Assembly: GCA_947000775.1 (NCBI GenBank)
Contig: CAMQGK010000567.1
Coordinates: 9,913,001-9,977,000, forward strand
Direction of reading: 5' to 3'
Length of the DNA: 64,000 nt
Source: Pterois miles
Lineage: Eukaryota; Chordata; Actinopteri; Perciformes; Scorpaenidae
How positions within the stretch are numbered: position 1 is the first letter of the stretch; every line of letters begins with the position of its first letter. This document shows, piece by piece, positions 13,232-23,675 of this stretch. The notes under the pieces were generated by a model. It was not told where the DNA came from. It saw only the letters and a program-made list of their open reading frames with translations, and did not search any database. Made by a program: the position numbers and the translations under genes.

Positions 13232-13815
13232 AAGGAAGACAGAACAAGCCAACATAGAAAATAAATCAATTAATAAATAAATGTCATTAAATGTACCTAA
13301 AAACATATAAAATGTGACATAAATTGATATTTCTGTTATACTTGTATATTCATTTACCTTTGTATTAGTTCCCTTGTTTATTTACTTTTCTGTTTAATTT
13401 TCCCTTTTATTTATGTATTTGTTTTCATTAATTTTAAATGTATTCATTTTGCATTTATTTATTTATGCATGATTGCATTGTTTTCTATTTATTTTCAATT
13501 TACTTTTAAATGTATGTATATATTTATATATTTGTTCATTTGTTTATTTATTTACCTATTTATGCATACATTTAAAAATGTATAAAAAATAATACTTAAA
13601 TATATAAAAGGCAAAAATAAACGGATAAAGTAAATAGATCAGGGAATAAATACAAAGATAAATAAGTCCCAATATGTCCCACTTGATCAATTAATTGATG
13701 TTTGCATATATCTTTAATATTATTTTGGTAAATTTAATGATATATTTGTTCATTTATTGAGATATTTATTTATTCATTTATTTTTCATTTTGGCAGAAGA
13801 AACATCCAGACTGTG
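13232..13815. mobile_element. AT-rich foldback element, copy A (degenerate ends)
   Basis: Begins AAGGAAGACAGAACAAGCC, a diverged version of the family end ATGGAGGACGGAACCTGCC. It continues with ATTAAATGTA, TGTGACATAAATTGATATTT and TTCTGTTTAATTTTCCCTT arm words, then the inverse arm, and ends near CATTTTGGCAG. Both arms are AAATAAATG rich. Outer ends are degenerate, so the limits are approximate. Confidence 0.7.
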
Positions 13816-14998
13816 AGCTGCCTGGGAAAGGCTGTCTGGGAAGCTCGCTCTCTCACTCGATCCCACGTCCACTCTGATCAAGTCATCCCGTGGATGCACT
13901 GAACACAACAGAGAAGCTTTGCTGGGGGTGTGAGGCTGCTACAGTGAATGGGTGGAGGGCTGCTGGCTGTGCTGAGCAGCGAGGGGGTCTGAGGCTTGGA
14001 CCAGGCCTGACTGCCCGGGTGTGTGGACGAGGCCTTTGTCGTTGCTGTCGCCACGGCAGCTCACCTATTGAGGGTTGAGTCTAAGATATGTAGAGCAGCA
14101 GCATCTCAAAGCTTTCTCTCCGCTGTGGAACGAACAAAGAAATAAAGAAATCAAATTAAAGTTTGGAAAGGAGTGAGTAAAGAGGAGGAATAAGAGAGAA
14201 ACTGTGGTAAATGCTTATGCACCGGGCCAAGCCATGTGTTGGAATCCGAGGAGTGTTGAGAGATGGAAAAAGAAAGAAATCATTAAAAAGACGGAGTGAG
14301 GTGGAGGGGGACTACTACGCCCTTGTTTGCCAGGAGTGGTATTTTCTTTTCTCATAGAGCCAGTCCAAGTCCAGCAGGCGGCTTGGTGAGTAGTCTCCCT
14401 CCCAGCATTGAGAGGCAGGCCTGGGCATGCCCGGCCAAGGTCAGACTGTGGCAGCCAACAAGGAACACAGCCCCCCTCCAGCTGCCTCAGCTCTGTTTAT
14501 ATTTATTTGTTGAGTCCGTTTTCCTCCACAGGGCCGGACTCAACAGCTTGGCCTCTCTGTAGGGTTCAGCAGCACATGCATGTATCGGGTTCCTCCAGTA
14601 GCGTGTGGTGAGGTACTGCTGCACACCTTCCCTCAGCATCAGTATCACTCTCTATATAGGGCATTAGTATATGTTACCAAAGTGTATGTTGCCACAGACT
14701 TTAAGCACCTCTCTGCAGAAAAAAAATTCTTTTTTTTGTTTTTTGCCACGTCATTGCATGAGAAGAATCAAACAGGCAGTATCTGCAGGAAACAATGAAC
14801 ATAGCTGGTGTGAAATGTCTCCGACGGGAGTGTAAGCTGAGAATATGTTTGGTAAGTGACTCTAGCATTTAGAGACCATTGTTCTGTCACTGCACTGAGT
14901 CACTAACCTTTATGTTACCTGGACAGCAAAACACTGCAGAACCCTGGAGAACAACAGAGACAGATGAAAGCAAACTCTTATACTGAATGATATTAAAG

Positions 14999-15205
14999 CA
15001 CTCTCGCCTCACAGCGAGTTTGCATGTAAGCGTGGGTTTTCTCCGGGTTCTCCGGCTTCCTTCCACAGTCCAAAGGTGGTGCTGGTTGATATGAACGTGA
15101 GCATGAATGGTTGTCTCTACGTGTCAGCCCTGCGATGGACTGGCAACCTGTCCAGGGTGTATCCCGCCTTCGCCAAATGCCAGCGGTTGAAGATGGATGG
15201 ATGGA
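14999..15205 (+). mobile_element. SINE/L2-tail type retroposon with GGATGG tail
   Basis: Contains CGTGGGTTTTCTCCGGGTTC, CCCACAGTCCAAAG-like, GGTTGTCTCTACG and 'GGCAACCTGTCCAGGGTGTA', ending in ATGGATGGATGG. This is a very common teleost retroposon body. Related copies lie at 15793-15978, 18619-18946 (minus) and 47695-47915 (minus). The exact family is uncertain. Confidence 0.7.
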
Positions 15206-15674
15206 TATTAAAGAATTTATGTTTTACAGGTTTTACTGAAAATCTCTTCATCTGCTACACAGGTGGTTCTATTTGCAGACACAATGTTCATATATTGATA
15301 AAGTAATAGTAAATACATTTAGAAAGAAACATTTAGAAATTATCTTATCAGCACTATGAGGAAACATTTTGAATATATCATGGATGTGTAAAGCATCCTA
15401 TATTTATGCACTCACAGTATGCAGTAGTCATTAGGGAAAGACGTTGGTCTTGGTTAAATATTATGAAGTCTGTGGATATATCTGATCTCTGTGTGCAGAC
15501 CATGGACATCTGTAGAATCACAAAATATTTTGTGATTAAATTAAGTTTAAAAAAAATACAATTGTGAGAGTAAGTTTTCAATGTGCCGTGACAGTGACGT
15601 TTACCACTTAGATTAGCAAAATGGGAAATTAGCTTAAGGCCTTGACATATCAAGCCGCCGGTCAATCGTCGGCC

Positions 15675-15738
15675 AGATACATTTGGATATTTACATTTGG
15701 ATATTTGCTCACCAACAGCCAAATATCCAAATGTATCT
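15675..15738. repeat. Inverted repeat with two alternative stems
   Basis: AGATACATTTGGATATTT (15675-15692) is perfectly complementary to 15721-15738. A second copy, ACATTTGGATATTTG (15693-15707), is perfectly complementary to 15720-15734 with a 12-base loop. The two hairpins exclude each other. No function is known. Confidence 0.85.
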
Positions 15739-15792
15739 ATCAAATTATTTTTCCCAATCAAAATGTTTTAATGACCTTTACTATTTTAAGAC

Positions 15793-15978
15793 ATACAGGT
15801 TAATTTAGTTGATGACTCTAAGTTGCCCGTAGGTGGGAATCTGAGCATGAATGGTTGTCTGTCTCTGGACTGGCGACCTGTCCAGGGTGTACACTGCCTT
15901 CGCCCAGTGCCAGCTGGGATCGGCTCCAGCCCCCCGCGACCCCTAACAGGATAAGTGGTTGCAGATGGATGGATGGAT
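15793..15978 (+). mobile_element. SINE/L2-tail type retroposon, 5'-truncated
   Basis: Starts within TTGATGACTCTAAGTTGCCC and runs through 'CTGGCGACCTGTCCAGGGTG' and 'GCTGGGATCGGCTCCAGCC' to TGCAGATGGATGGATGGATG. Same family as 14999-15205 and better preserved at the 3' end. Confidence 0.75.
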
Positions 15979-16410
15979 GAATCGTACTGGATAGTGGATA
16001 AGTGCTTGCTATTAAACTTGTTGGTATCAGCACTAACCACCATGAATTCAACCATATAGCTGCTGTCCTCAGCCACCTCTCAAGCCTGCAGGAGACAGGG
16101 GTGGTGTAGCTTCTCTGGTGAACTCCAACAGGTCTTCTAGAAATTTCCCAGCTTTCTGTGGAGGTTTACTGGTCACTCCAGAACTGGCTTTGTCATGCTG
16201 GTCTTCTGCCACCTCATTCAGTCCCCTGAAACATCTACAAAAGAGCGTCCCCCAGCCTGGCGTGATGAATAAAGAGGCCCTCCCACTGGTTCCCTGGCTA
16301 TTGTCTCCATGTTGTTACACAGAGTGTGTATTGCTCACTAAGCCTGTGATGGATGTCAGATTACCCCTCAGCCTGTGTCTTCCTGACAAAGAAGCATCAG
16401 CCTGCACTGC

Positions 16411-16475
16411 AACAGAGGACACACACACACAAACACATGCACACACACAGAGGCAAACATGCAAACACACACTCC
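16411..16475. repeat. (CA)n-rich microsatellite
   Basis: Interrupted ACACAC runs. They explain the artificial His/Thr- or Cys/Val-rich ORFs on both strands here. Confidence 0.8.
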
Positions 16476-16886
16476 CCAAACATACACCCACCATCATCCT
16501 TAAGATCCTGCATACAATGACCAACAAATCTTTGTCCTGACCCTGGCACCCCAAACACATCAGCACCCATATGGCACTGACAGGACATCCATGCTTTTAT
16601 CGCAAACAGTTGTGTTTTCCCTTACCAAAGAAAAACCTTTTTCAAGTGTGTTATAAGTATACTTCTTTTAAACTTAAAATAAGAGTGTGCATTCAGTTGA
16701 TCTTTCATGTTTTTTTACCAAAATTATACTTAAGTATTCTTATACTGCTTATACTGACAAGTGCACAGAAAAGTCTAAATATACTTGGCTTATGCTGACA
16801 AGTATACAGGAAACTACTTAAGTAGAGTTTTCTGTATACGCCTGTTGGCTTATAATGACAAGTATAGAGAAAAATCTAAGTGGTAC

Positions 16887-16891
<5 letters not shown>

Positions 16892-16921
<30 letters not shown>

Positions 16922-16931
16922 TATATATATT
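16892..16931. repeat. (TA)n microsatellite
   Basis: About 15 or more TA units with a single GA interruption near 16920. Confidence 0.85.
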
Positions 16932-17954
16932 TGGTGGGCATTGTCGCAGGCATACAGGTGAGACAATGAAATCTGATCCATGTCCCAACTCTGATCAATT
17001 CTCTGAACCTCTGACTTGGAGAAAGTCACCCACACCTTTATCCTTTTCTTCAACCTTGATTACTACAGCTCTTTATATTTAGGCACCACTCAGACGTCTT
17101 TAACTGATGTCTTGGCCTGTAACTGTAGCCAGCTCAGACATTTTTTATTGAAGGTGTTTGTTGCCTCTGTGTGTGTGGGGTGTGTGATTTTATCTTTTTT
17201 GTATGTACGTTTTCCTTTCTTTGGTTCTCTAGAAGGATTATGTTGAGGGTAAAGTGATATATAAATAAAATAAAGCGAGCACACCAGAGAAAAGCAGCTG
17301 CTTAGAGTAAAACCCCATCAGAAGGGGGTCAGTGGAGCCTCACTTTGGTAAGGTAAGTGAACTTTCACAAAACCTCCACTGTAATAAATCTGGGGCTCCA
17401 TCCAACTTCTCTTTCTGTCTGCTCCACCATCCCGCCACGGCTTTAACCAACACCAGTAGGACACCCCCCCCCAGCCCTGCATGACAATGGTACCAGCAGT
17501 CGCCCAGGAAACAGGCCTTTCATTAGCTGTGTGATAAAAAAGATGTATTCCCCGTCTCTTCTCCGTCCACTTTTTCACATCTTGTTTTTTTGAGGCGGGG
17601 GATCCTGTAGATAAGCTTCAGCTCTGTATGGCTGCCACAGCTCACAGCACATCCCAGCAGATCCCTCACCAGCCCTTTTTTCTTTAACACAACATGTTCT
17701 CACTCATCCACTGTTTACTCACATATTAACATATTCATTATTAGCCTGATGTCTCAGCTGAGGAACAGCGTAAATTAGGATTCAAGCCTTAATGGACATA
17801 CATGATTTTTTTTGGGCAAATGTGTGTTTTTTTTCCACTTTAAGTTTACAACATAACTTGTCTCAGTGATGAGATTCAGTTCACCCAGTAGCTATTCTGG
17901 ACCTGTCAATCATATCACACCATCTTCAGTAGATGGAATTTGCTCTTGTGGAAA

Positions 17955-18090
17955 GTAGAACAGAAATATCAATTGATGTCACATTTTATCAATTATTAAT
18001 GGCTACATTTATTTGTAATATTATTTTGCTATATTTACTGACATTTATATTGTTATTTTCTTTTTATTATTATTGATTGATTCTTGAAGA
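17955..18090. repeat. Fragment of the AT-rich foldback element (one arm)
   Basis: Reads AGAAATATCAATTGATGTCA, ATTTTATCAATTATTAATGG and CTACATTTATTTG, the right-arm signature of the foldback family. The outer end is lost. Confidence 0.6.
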
Positions 18091-18139
18091 AATACATTAT
18101 TTCTTTTAGAATAATCACATACGTAGAGGTAATTTCATG

Positions 18140-18325
18140 AAATGTGACCTCTGCATTTACCCCATCCAAAGCTTTAAGGGGCAGTGGGCTGCTGTTAAGC
18201 ATATCTGTTCAGTGTCTCACTCAAGGACACTTCATCATACAGACCAGTAGGAACCAGGGATCAAACTGTCCACCTTGTGGATAAAGGATGACCTGCTCAA
18301 CCCACCGAACTACAGCCGCCCCATA
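18140..18325 (-). mobile_element. tRNA-derived SINE, minus orientation
   Basis: On the minus strand it starts GGGGCGGCTGTAGTTCGGTG, a tRNA-like A-box region, then GTTTGATCCCTGGTTCC, a B-box-like region. Next come AAGTGTCCTTGAGTGAGACA and GCAGCCCACTGCCCC, a common teleost SINE body. Limits are approximate at the 3' side. Confidence 0.65.
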
Positions 18326-18618
18326 CAAACATACAAATAAAAAGTTTAATTCATGAGTAATAAAACACCCTTACTCAGATTTTCTGCTCATGTTTCACTA
18401 ACTTTATGACTTTTTTTTTGGAAAAGTTACAGTCTTGCTTCTAAGATCATGTGATCAAAAGCTCCAGAAATTAGTAGTAGTCAGTATTATTTATATCACA
18501 AATTCACCTCAAAGGGCATTACAATCTAAACAGCGTATGACTCCCTCTAGCCTTGAATATTTGGTTTATCATATAAATAAAAAAGAAGAAGAATCTGTTC
18601 AGAGCTGAATTTGTGAAA

Positions 18619-18946
18619 ATATCCATCCATCCATCTATTATCTGTGACTGCTTGTCCTGTTCAGGGTCACGGGGGCTTCGAGCCAATCCCAGCTGACATT
18701 GGGTGAATGGACAGGACATCAGACTATCACAGGGCTGACACACAGAGATAGACAACCATTCACATTCACATTTATAACTATGAGCTATTCTAACCTAATC
18801 TGCCTGTCTTTGGACTGTGGGAGGAAAGCAGAGACCCCAGAGAAAACCCCTACTAACATGGGAAGAACATGCAAGATCCATCCAGAACCTGAGACCCTCT
18901 TGTTGTAAGGTGGTGGTGCTAACCCCTTCACCACTGAACAGCCCAT
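18619..18946 (-). mobile_element. SINE-like retroposon with GATG tail, near full length
   Basis: Minus-strand reading starts GGGCTGTTCAGTGGTGAAGG, passes TTTCCTCCCACAGTCCAAAG, ATGGTTGTCTATCTCTGTG and CAGCTGGGATTGGCTCGA, and ends in GATGGATGGATG. This is the longest copy of the family in the window. Confidence 0.75.
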
Positions 18947-19893
18947 GTGAAAATATTCAAAAGGAAAAAAAATCAAATATTGGCACTACTATTATTATGA
19001 TCCTCCCTCACTTCAGCTGATTGTAAATGGCTGCACTGTTGGGTGTTGGCGTTTAGCACTTTCAGTTTGCAGCATTTCTCGATTGGAACAAGCAGTAAGG
19101 GTTAGCGTTTCACCAGGAGGCTCCTCTTACCTGCAGCCGTCAGCAGGGCCAGGGAATAATACCTGCATCAGGTTACCATGGGCCTCTCATCTGACATGCC
19201 TGCCACATTATAATCATGAGCCCTGCAATCCAGCTGGAGAACTACGTCCAGCAGGTAATAGCGGTCCAGGGGGGCCTACAGGGAGCTCGGGCTAGGGGGG
19301 AGGAAGGGGAAACGTCAGCTCTCCTTTCCAGGAAAACAGCGCTGAGGCTTGGGCATGAAGATGCATGATCCTGCTCTTCCAGCAGAGTGTTGGGTGTCCA
19401 TCATACAGAGGTGTAGTGTTACAGCCATCATTACCTCATCAGTGACCATAGACAGACTGAGAGCCTGTCTGTTCACGACCCCAGGAGGGGACGAGGGGGG
19501 GGGTGCAGGCTTCTTAAATTCTATTTGCATTTGATTACTGCAGCTATTCATGTGAGTCTCTGAACGCGAGCCACCTCACTAATCTGCAGCAGGGTCACAG
19601 AGAGACGGTGTGGTCTACAGCGGCGGGGCAGACAGGCCGTGATATATGGGGCCGTGGGACACTTGTCCCCGTTAGACCCCACACCAACCCAATGAAGGAC
19701 CACAGATCCCAGCGGCATGGGGAACAAGAGTCTGACTGAGCACAGACAAAGACCTGAAAGAGAACCCAGCCACCCCCTGTTACGTTTACCCATCATCCAC
19801 TGCCTGATCACAGCAAGAGCCCTGAAGAGATGAGCAGGAAAAGACTAACATAAATCCCACCTACAGGCACACTAAAGCAAGGGGGGGTTTGCA

Positions 19894-19975
19894 GTTATAC
19901 ATCAAACCGGTACATACGGGTACTTCACAAAAACTCAAGGCTGCACCCCGTTTTGGGGTATAGAAAACCTCAGAT
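19894..19975 (+). repeat. Dispersed repeat also found at 47471-47560
   Basis: ACATCAAACCGGTACATACG and the following TACTTCACAAAAACTCAAG closely match 47467-47510 (ACATCAGACCGGCACATACG..TACTTCATAAAAAGTCAAG). Here the repeat is interrupted by foldback copy C. The family is unknown to me. Confidence 0.65.
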
Positions 19976-20627
19976 CAAAATAATAAATAAAGAAATAAAT
20001 ATAGTAAATAAATAAATGGAATAATATTGAAAATGAATGTCCCTATTAGTTGATCAAATGTGACATACGGAAATTGATATTGGTGTTCTAATTTGCTTAT
20101 TTATTATTAATCATTGTATTACTTCCCTTATTTTTTCAATTTAATATTTATTTTTAATTTAATTTATTTATTTATCAATTTATATTTTAAATTTTTTATC
20201 TATTTATTTATTTATTTTTGCATACATGCATAATATCCCTTTGCATTTCACCCCTTATTTCCCCAAACTTATTTATTTCTGTATTCTTTTCTTGAAAAAT
20301 GTCTGCCTCATTATGCAAATAAGAAAAAATAATAAATACATAATTCTATACATTTTGAAATAAATAGATATATATGCAAAAACACATAAATAAATGATGA
20401 ATACATACAAAATTAAAGGAAAAATACAAATGCAAAAATAAATAAATGCCAAAATAAATGAATTAAAAAATTACATATTTGTATTTTTATTTAGATTTTT
20501 TACATTTTTTATCATTTTTGTTACATTTAAATAACATATTTATTTATTTATCAAGTGTTTTATTTATTTATCAAGTGTTTTATTTATTTATTTATTTATT
20601 TATTTTTTGGCAGGTTCCATCCTCCAT
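19976..20627. mobile_element. AT-rich foldback element, copy C (left end lost)
   Basis: Right end TTTGGCAGGTTCCATCCTCCAT is intact at about 20606-20627. The centre carries GCCTCATTATGCAAATAAG near 20304-20325. Left-arm words (ATTAAATG-like, GTGACATACGGAAATTGATA) are present, but the left terminus is missing where it abuts the repeat at 19894-19975. Confidence 0.75.
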
Positions 20628-20654
20628 ACTTGGGACTGTGAATTCTGTACAATA

Positions 20655-20715
20655 TTTAAATCTGAAAGTTGTTGAGATATTTCAGTCTGGACCAAAAGCA
20701 GACCCACTAGTATGG
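20655..20715 (+). repeat. Fragment of a dispersed teleost repeat
   Basis: GTTGTTGAGATATTTCAGTC followed by TGGACCAAAAGC is a widely dispersed teleost repeat phrase known to me. It sits just right of foldback copy C. Confidence 0.5.
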
Positions 20716-20719
20716 CTAA

Positions 20720-22514
20720 AAATAAGTCAGAAGTATCATTTAGACAAGACAATGCAGTAAAACTTTTTTTTTTTATTATTGTCAAAGGAAAGTGGAAAAC
20801 AAAATAAAAACAGGAAAGTACACACAGTGTCTCTGATTTTACAGAGACAATCATGAGGTAAGATGCTTTAAAAGTGTTATTTGATGGAGAAGACACACAA
20901 ACATTTCATTCTCCCATCGGAGCATATTCACACCTCATAGTACACAAAATAGTGAAACTGGTGTCTCTAGTAAACTACATGAATAGACGCCTTTATTTGC
21001 ATGTAAAATAGAACAAGTATTGCTGTACATTGATTGCACTTTCACACGTTTTAGAGGAAAACAGGAGTAATAAGTGTATCTTTAAAGTTAAGATGACTTG
21101 TATTCATATGGGGTGATTTGGTTTAGTTATCCAACCACACAAAAAAAGTTATTTCCTCTTTGTAATAAAAACACTGCCACCCCGTTGAGTCCCAAGTGTT
21201 GTTCTTGGCACATTGAAGGTCAGGTATTCATTTACAAGCCACTGTGGCCTTTACTAAACTGAGCTTTTTAAGGTCGTAATGGTTCCTTGTTGGAGAATTT
21301 TGCCTGGAGTGGTTTTAACTTTTATGCTCAGATGTGTCCTCGACTGCTTTACATCTACTGCTCTGCTAAGGATCAAAGAAAGTACTAATATACATATAAT
21401 ACTTCTACAAGGAATATTTCAGTCTGATATGAAATAAAACATCACCTTCCTCTTGAAAAAAACAAGCAACTTATCCTGCATAATAATCATTAATCTACTT
21501 AAACTGGTCTTAATTATGTTTGAAAAATGCATATAGAGAATAGTTAGTACCAAAAAACCCACGCAAAAAAAAACAACCTATTACAGTAAATCACTCCTAC
21601 ACCAAACATCATTTGGCAAATACCATCATTATAGTGCTGCTGTCACAGTATTTACATATTAAAAAAAACAAACACCTGCTGTCACAGCCCAGTCACACAG
21701 CAGTTTGTGAAATAGTCTCAAAATTTTATGTTTTGATTTGTGTACACAGACACAAATTTCATTTTTTTTTTTTTTTTGATAGTCAGCATGAAATCAGTTC
21801 ATATGTAATCCACATAATTGTGAACCAGGAAGTACAGAGAGCAGCAAATGCGTAAGGAGGAGGTCGGGTGGATGGGTGAGTCAAAAAATACAGGACTTCC
21901 ACCTGGGAGACAGCTGTTCCTGTCCCGAATGAAACCACGAGTCACGTTAGTTCCATACTTAAGTTACAGCACTTCTGGTGATTTCTAACCCACACCGCAA
22001 TCTTTTCTCAAACCTAACTAAGTAGTTTGTTGCCTAATCCTAACCGAGTCGATCTTTTCCGAAACCTGAGTAACTCACTAAGTTTATTTTGAAAAGACTG
22101 GAGTTGAAATTGACGTGTGTCACGTGTTGTTGGACATTTATAGGAAAATGCATGAAAAACACATTGCTGAAAGTTGTGCTGAGCATCATGAAAAGAAGGG
22201 AAATTCATGTCTATGTACACAAATCAAATAGATTAAATTTTGTGACTATTTCACAAACGTGGCGTGAGACTGTTCTGGCTGACACCACTCGCCTATTTCT
22301 TCCTCTTTAAAAACAGTAGTCTTCTGAACATATTCAGGCCTGACATAGTGTACAATAACAACATGAACACACTTTTTAGGATGTAAACAGAGACCATGAA
22401 GGCTCCCCCTAAAGGCCAGTTCACACCTGCATTTACAAACAAATGGAGTTTAATTTGAACTTTAACACACAAATTTGCATCATTGTATATGTTCATATAT
22501 GAATGGATAAGTAT
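20720..22514. other. Intergenic DNA, no gene seen
   Basis: AT-rich, with poly-T/poly-A runs at 20764-20775 and 21762-21776. No recognisable exon or known repeat beyond scattered low-complexity sequence. Confidence 0.4.
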
Positions 22515-23207
22515 TATTGAATTTAGCAAAATTATATTAGTAATAAGTGTAGCCATAAAATTTAATAAATTTAGTTTTAATTTGCTTTTTCATGTATTTA
22601 TCTTTGTATTGATTCCCATGCTTATTCATTCTTGTTTTATTTTTCCATTTTATTTATGTATCTATTTTCATTTATTTATTTATTTTAGCATTTGCATTGA
22701 TTTTATTTATTTTGTATGTATTTGTAGTATATAGTGTATGTATTTATTTCTGTATGTATGACTTTGTTTACATACATACTTTTGTTTTACATACTTTTGT
22801 TTCAGGCTCATCATAGGAAAACAAAAAAGAAACAAACAAATACATATCTATATACATATATTTTAAAAATAAATTAATTTTAAAATGTATGCAATAAACA
22901 AAATAAATAAATCGACTTTAAAATGAATAAAAATACTTTCAGTTTAATAAGCTATATTATAATATACTTTAATAAGACATAATACATAAATAAAAGAGAA
23001 AATTAAACAGGAGTAAACAAATAAGGGAATTAATACAAATAGATAAATGAGCAAATTAAAACAGATGTGTCACATTTTATCAATTAATTAATAGCTACAT
23101 TTATTTTTTATATAATTTTGCTACATTTAATGGCATATTTATTCATTTATTGAGCCATATTTTAAATAATTAATTTTATTTTATTTTTGACAAGTTCTGT
23201 CCTCCAT
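22515..23207. mobile_element. AT-rich foldback element, copy G (left end lost)
   Basis: Left part starts inside the arm (ATTTAGCAAAATTATATTAG, GTGTAGCCATAAAATTT). The right arm contains AGGGAATTAATACAAATAGA, ATTTTATCAATTAATTAATA and the terminal TCTGTCCTCCAT. The left terminus is absent. Confidence 0.7.
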
Positions 23208-23463
23208 ACAGGCTGTCCTGTGTCTTTTATAATAGTGGTCTAAAGATGCTTTTGGGGCTGCAGGTGGTTTGTTTATTGTAGTACCATAGTTGGCCACTGG
23301 GACAAATGTAACAGCGCTGCATCCAGCCACGTTGCTAACTGAGCGTCACTATGTCACTGTCACGTCTATAATCACATACTTCATGAATATGGAGTACTTT
23401 CGCCGTGACCTGGCCCTAATTCTGAAAACTAGTTTGTGTTTGTCTCAAGTCATTTCATAGTTT

Positions 23464-23469
23464 TTTATT
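23464..23469 (-). terminator. foxj1a: Candidate poly(A) signal AATAAA of foxj1a
   Basis: First minus-strand AATAAA seen downstream of the foxj1a stop, about 210 bases away. Inferred use only. Confidence 0.4.
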
Positions 23470-23675
23470 TTGTTTTCCAAGTGATGACAAGAATCGCCGC
23501 TGTACATTGTGGCATCTTTGTTCTGTAGGCGTTGGGAATGTACTTCCTGCATGAATCAGAATCAAAATGTACGTCTAAAAATACTTAAAACATCTTGAAA
23601 AAGACAATAAAGGCTGCTTGAGTGTAAAAAAACATCTCCAGTAAGTCTTCAGTGTGAAAGAGGACAAACTATTCC

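Larger units (their letters stand above)
13816..19893. other. Intergenic DNA with SINE-like copies, no gene seen
   Basis: No exon recognised, although 13850-14600 and 19080-19800 are relatively GC-rich. Retroposon copies, an inverted repeat (15675-15738), CA repeats (16411-16475), TA repeats (16892-16931) and a foldback fragment (17955-18090) fill much of the rest. ORFs at 16118-16540 and 15378-15761 overlap repeats and are not credible genes. Confidence 0.4.
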
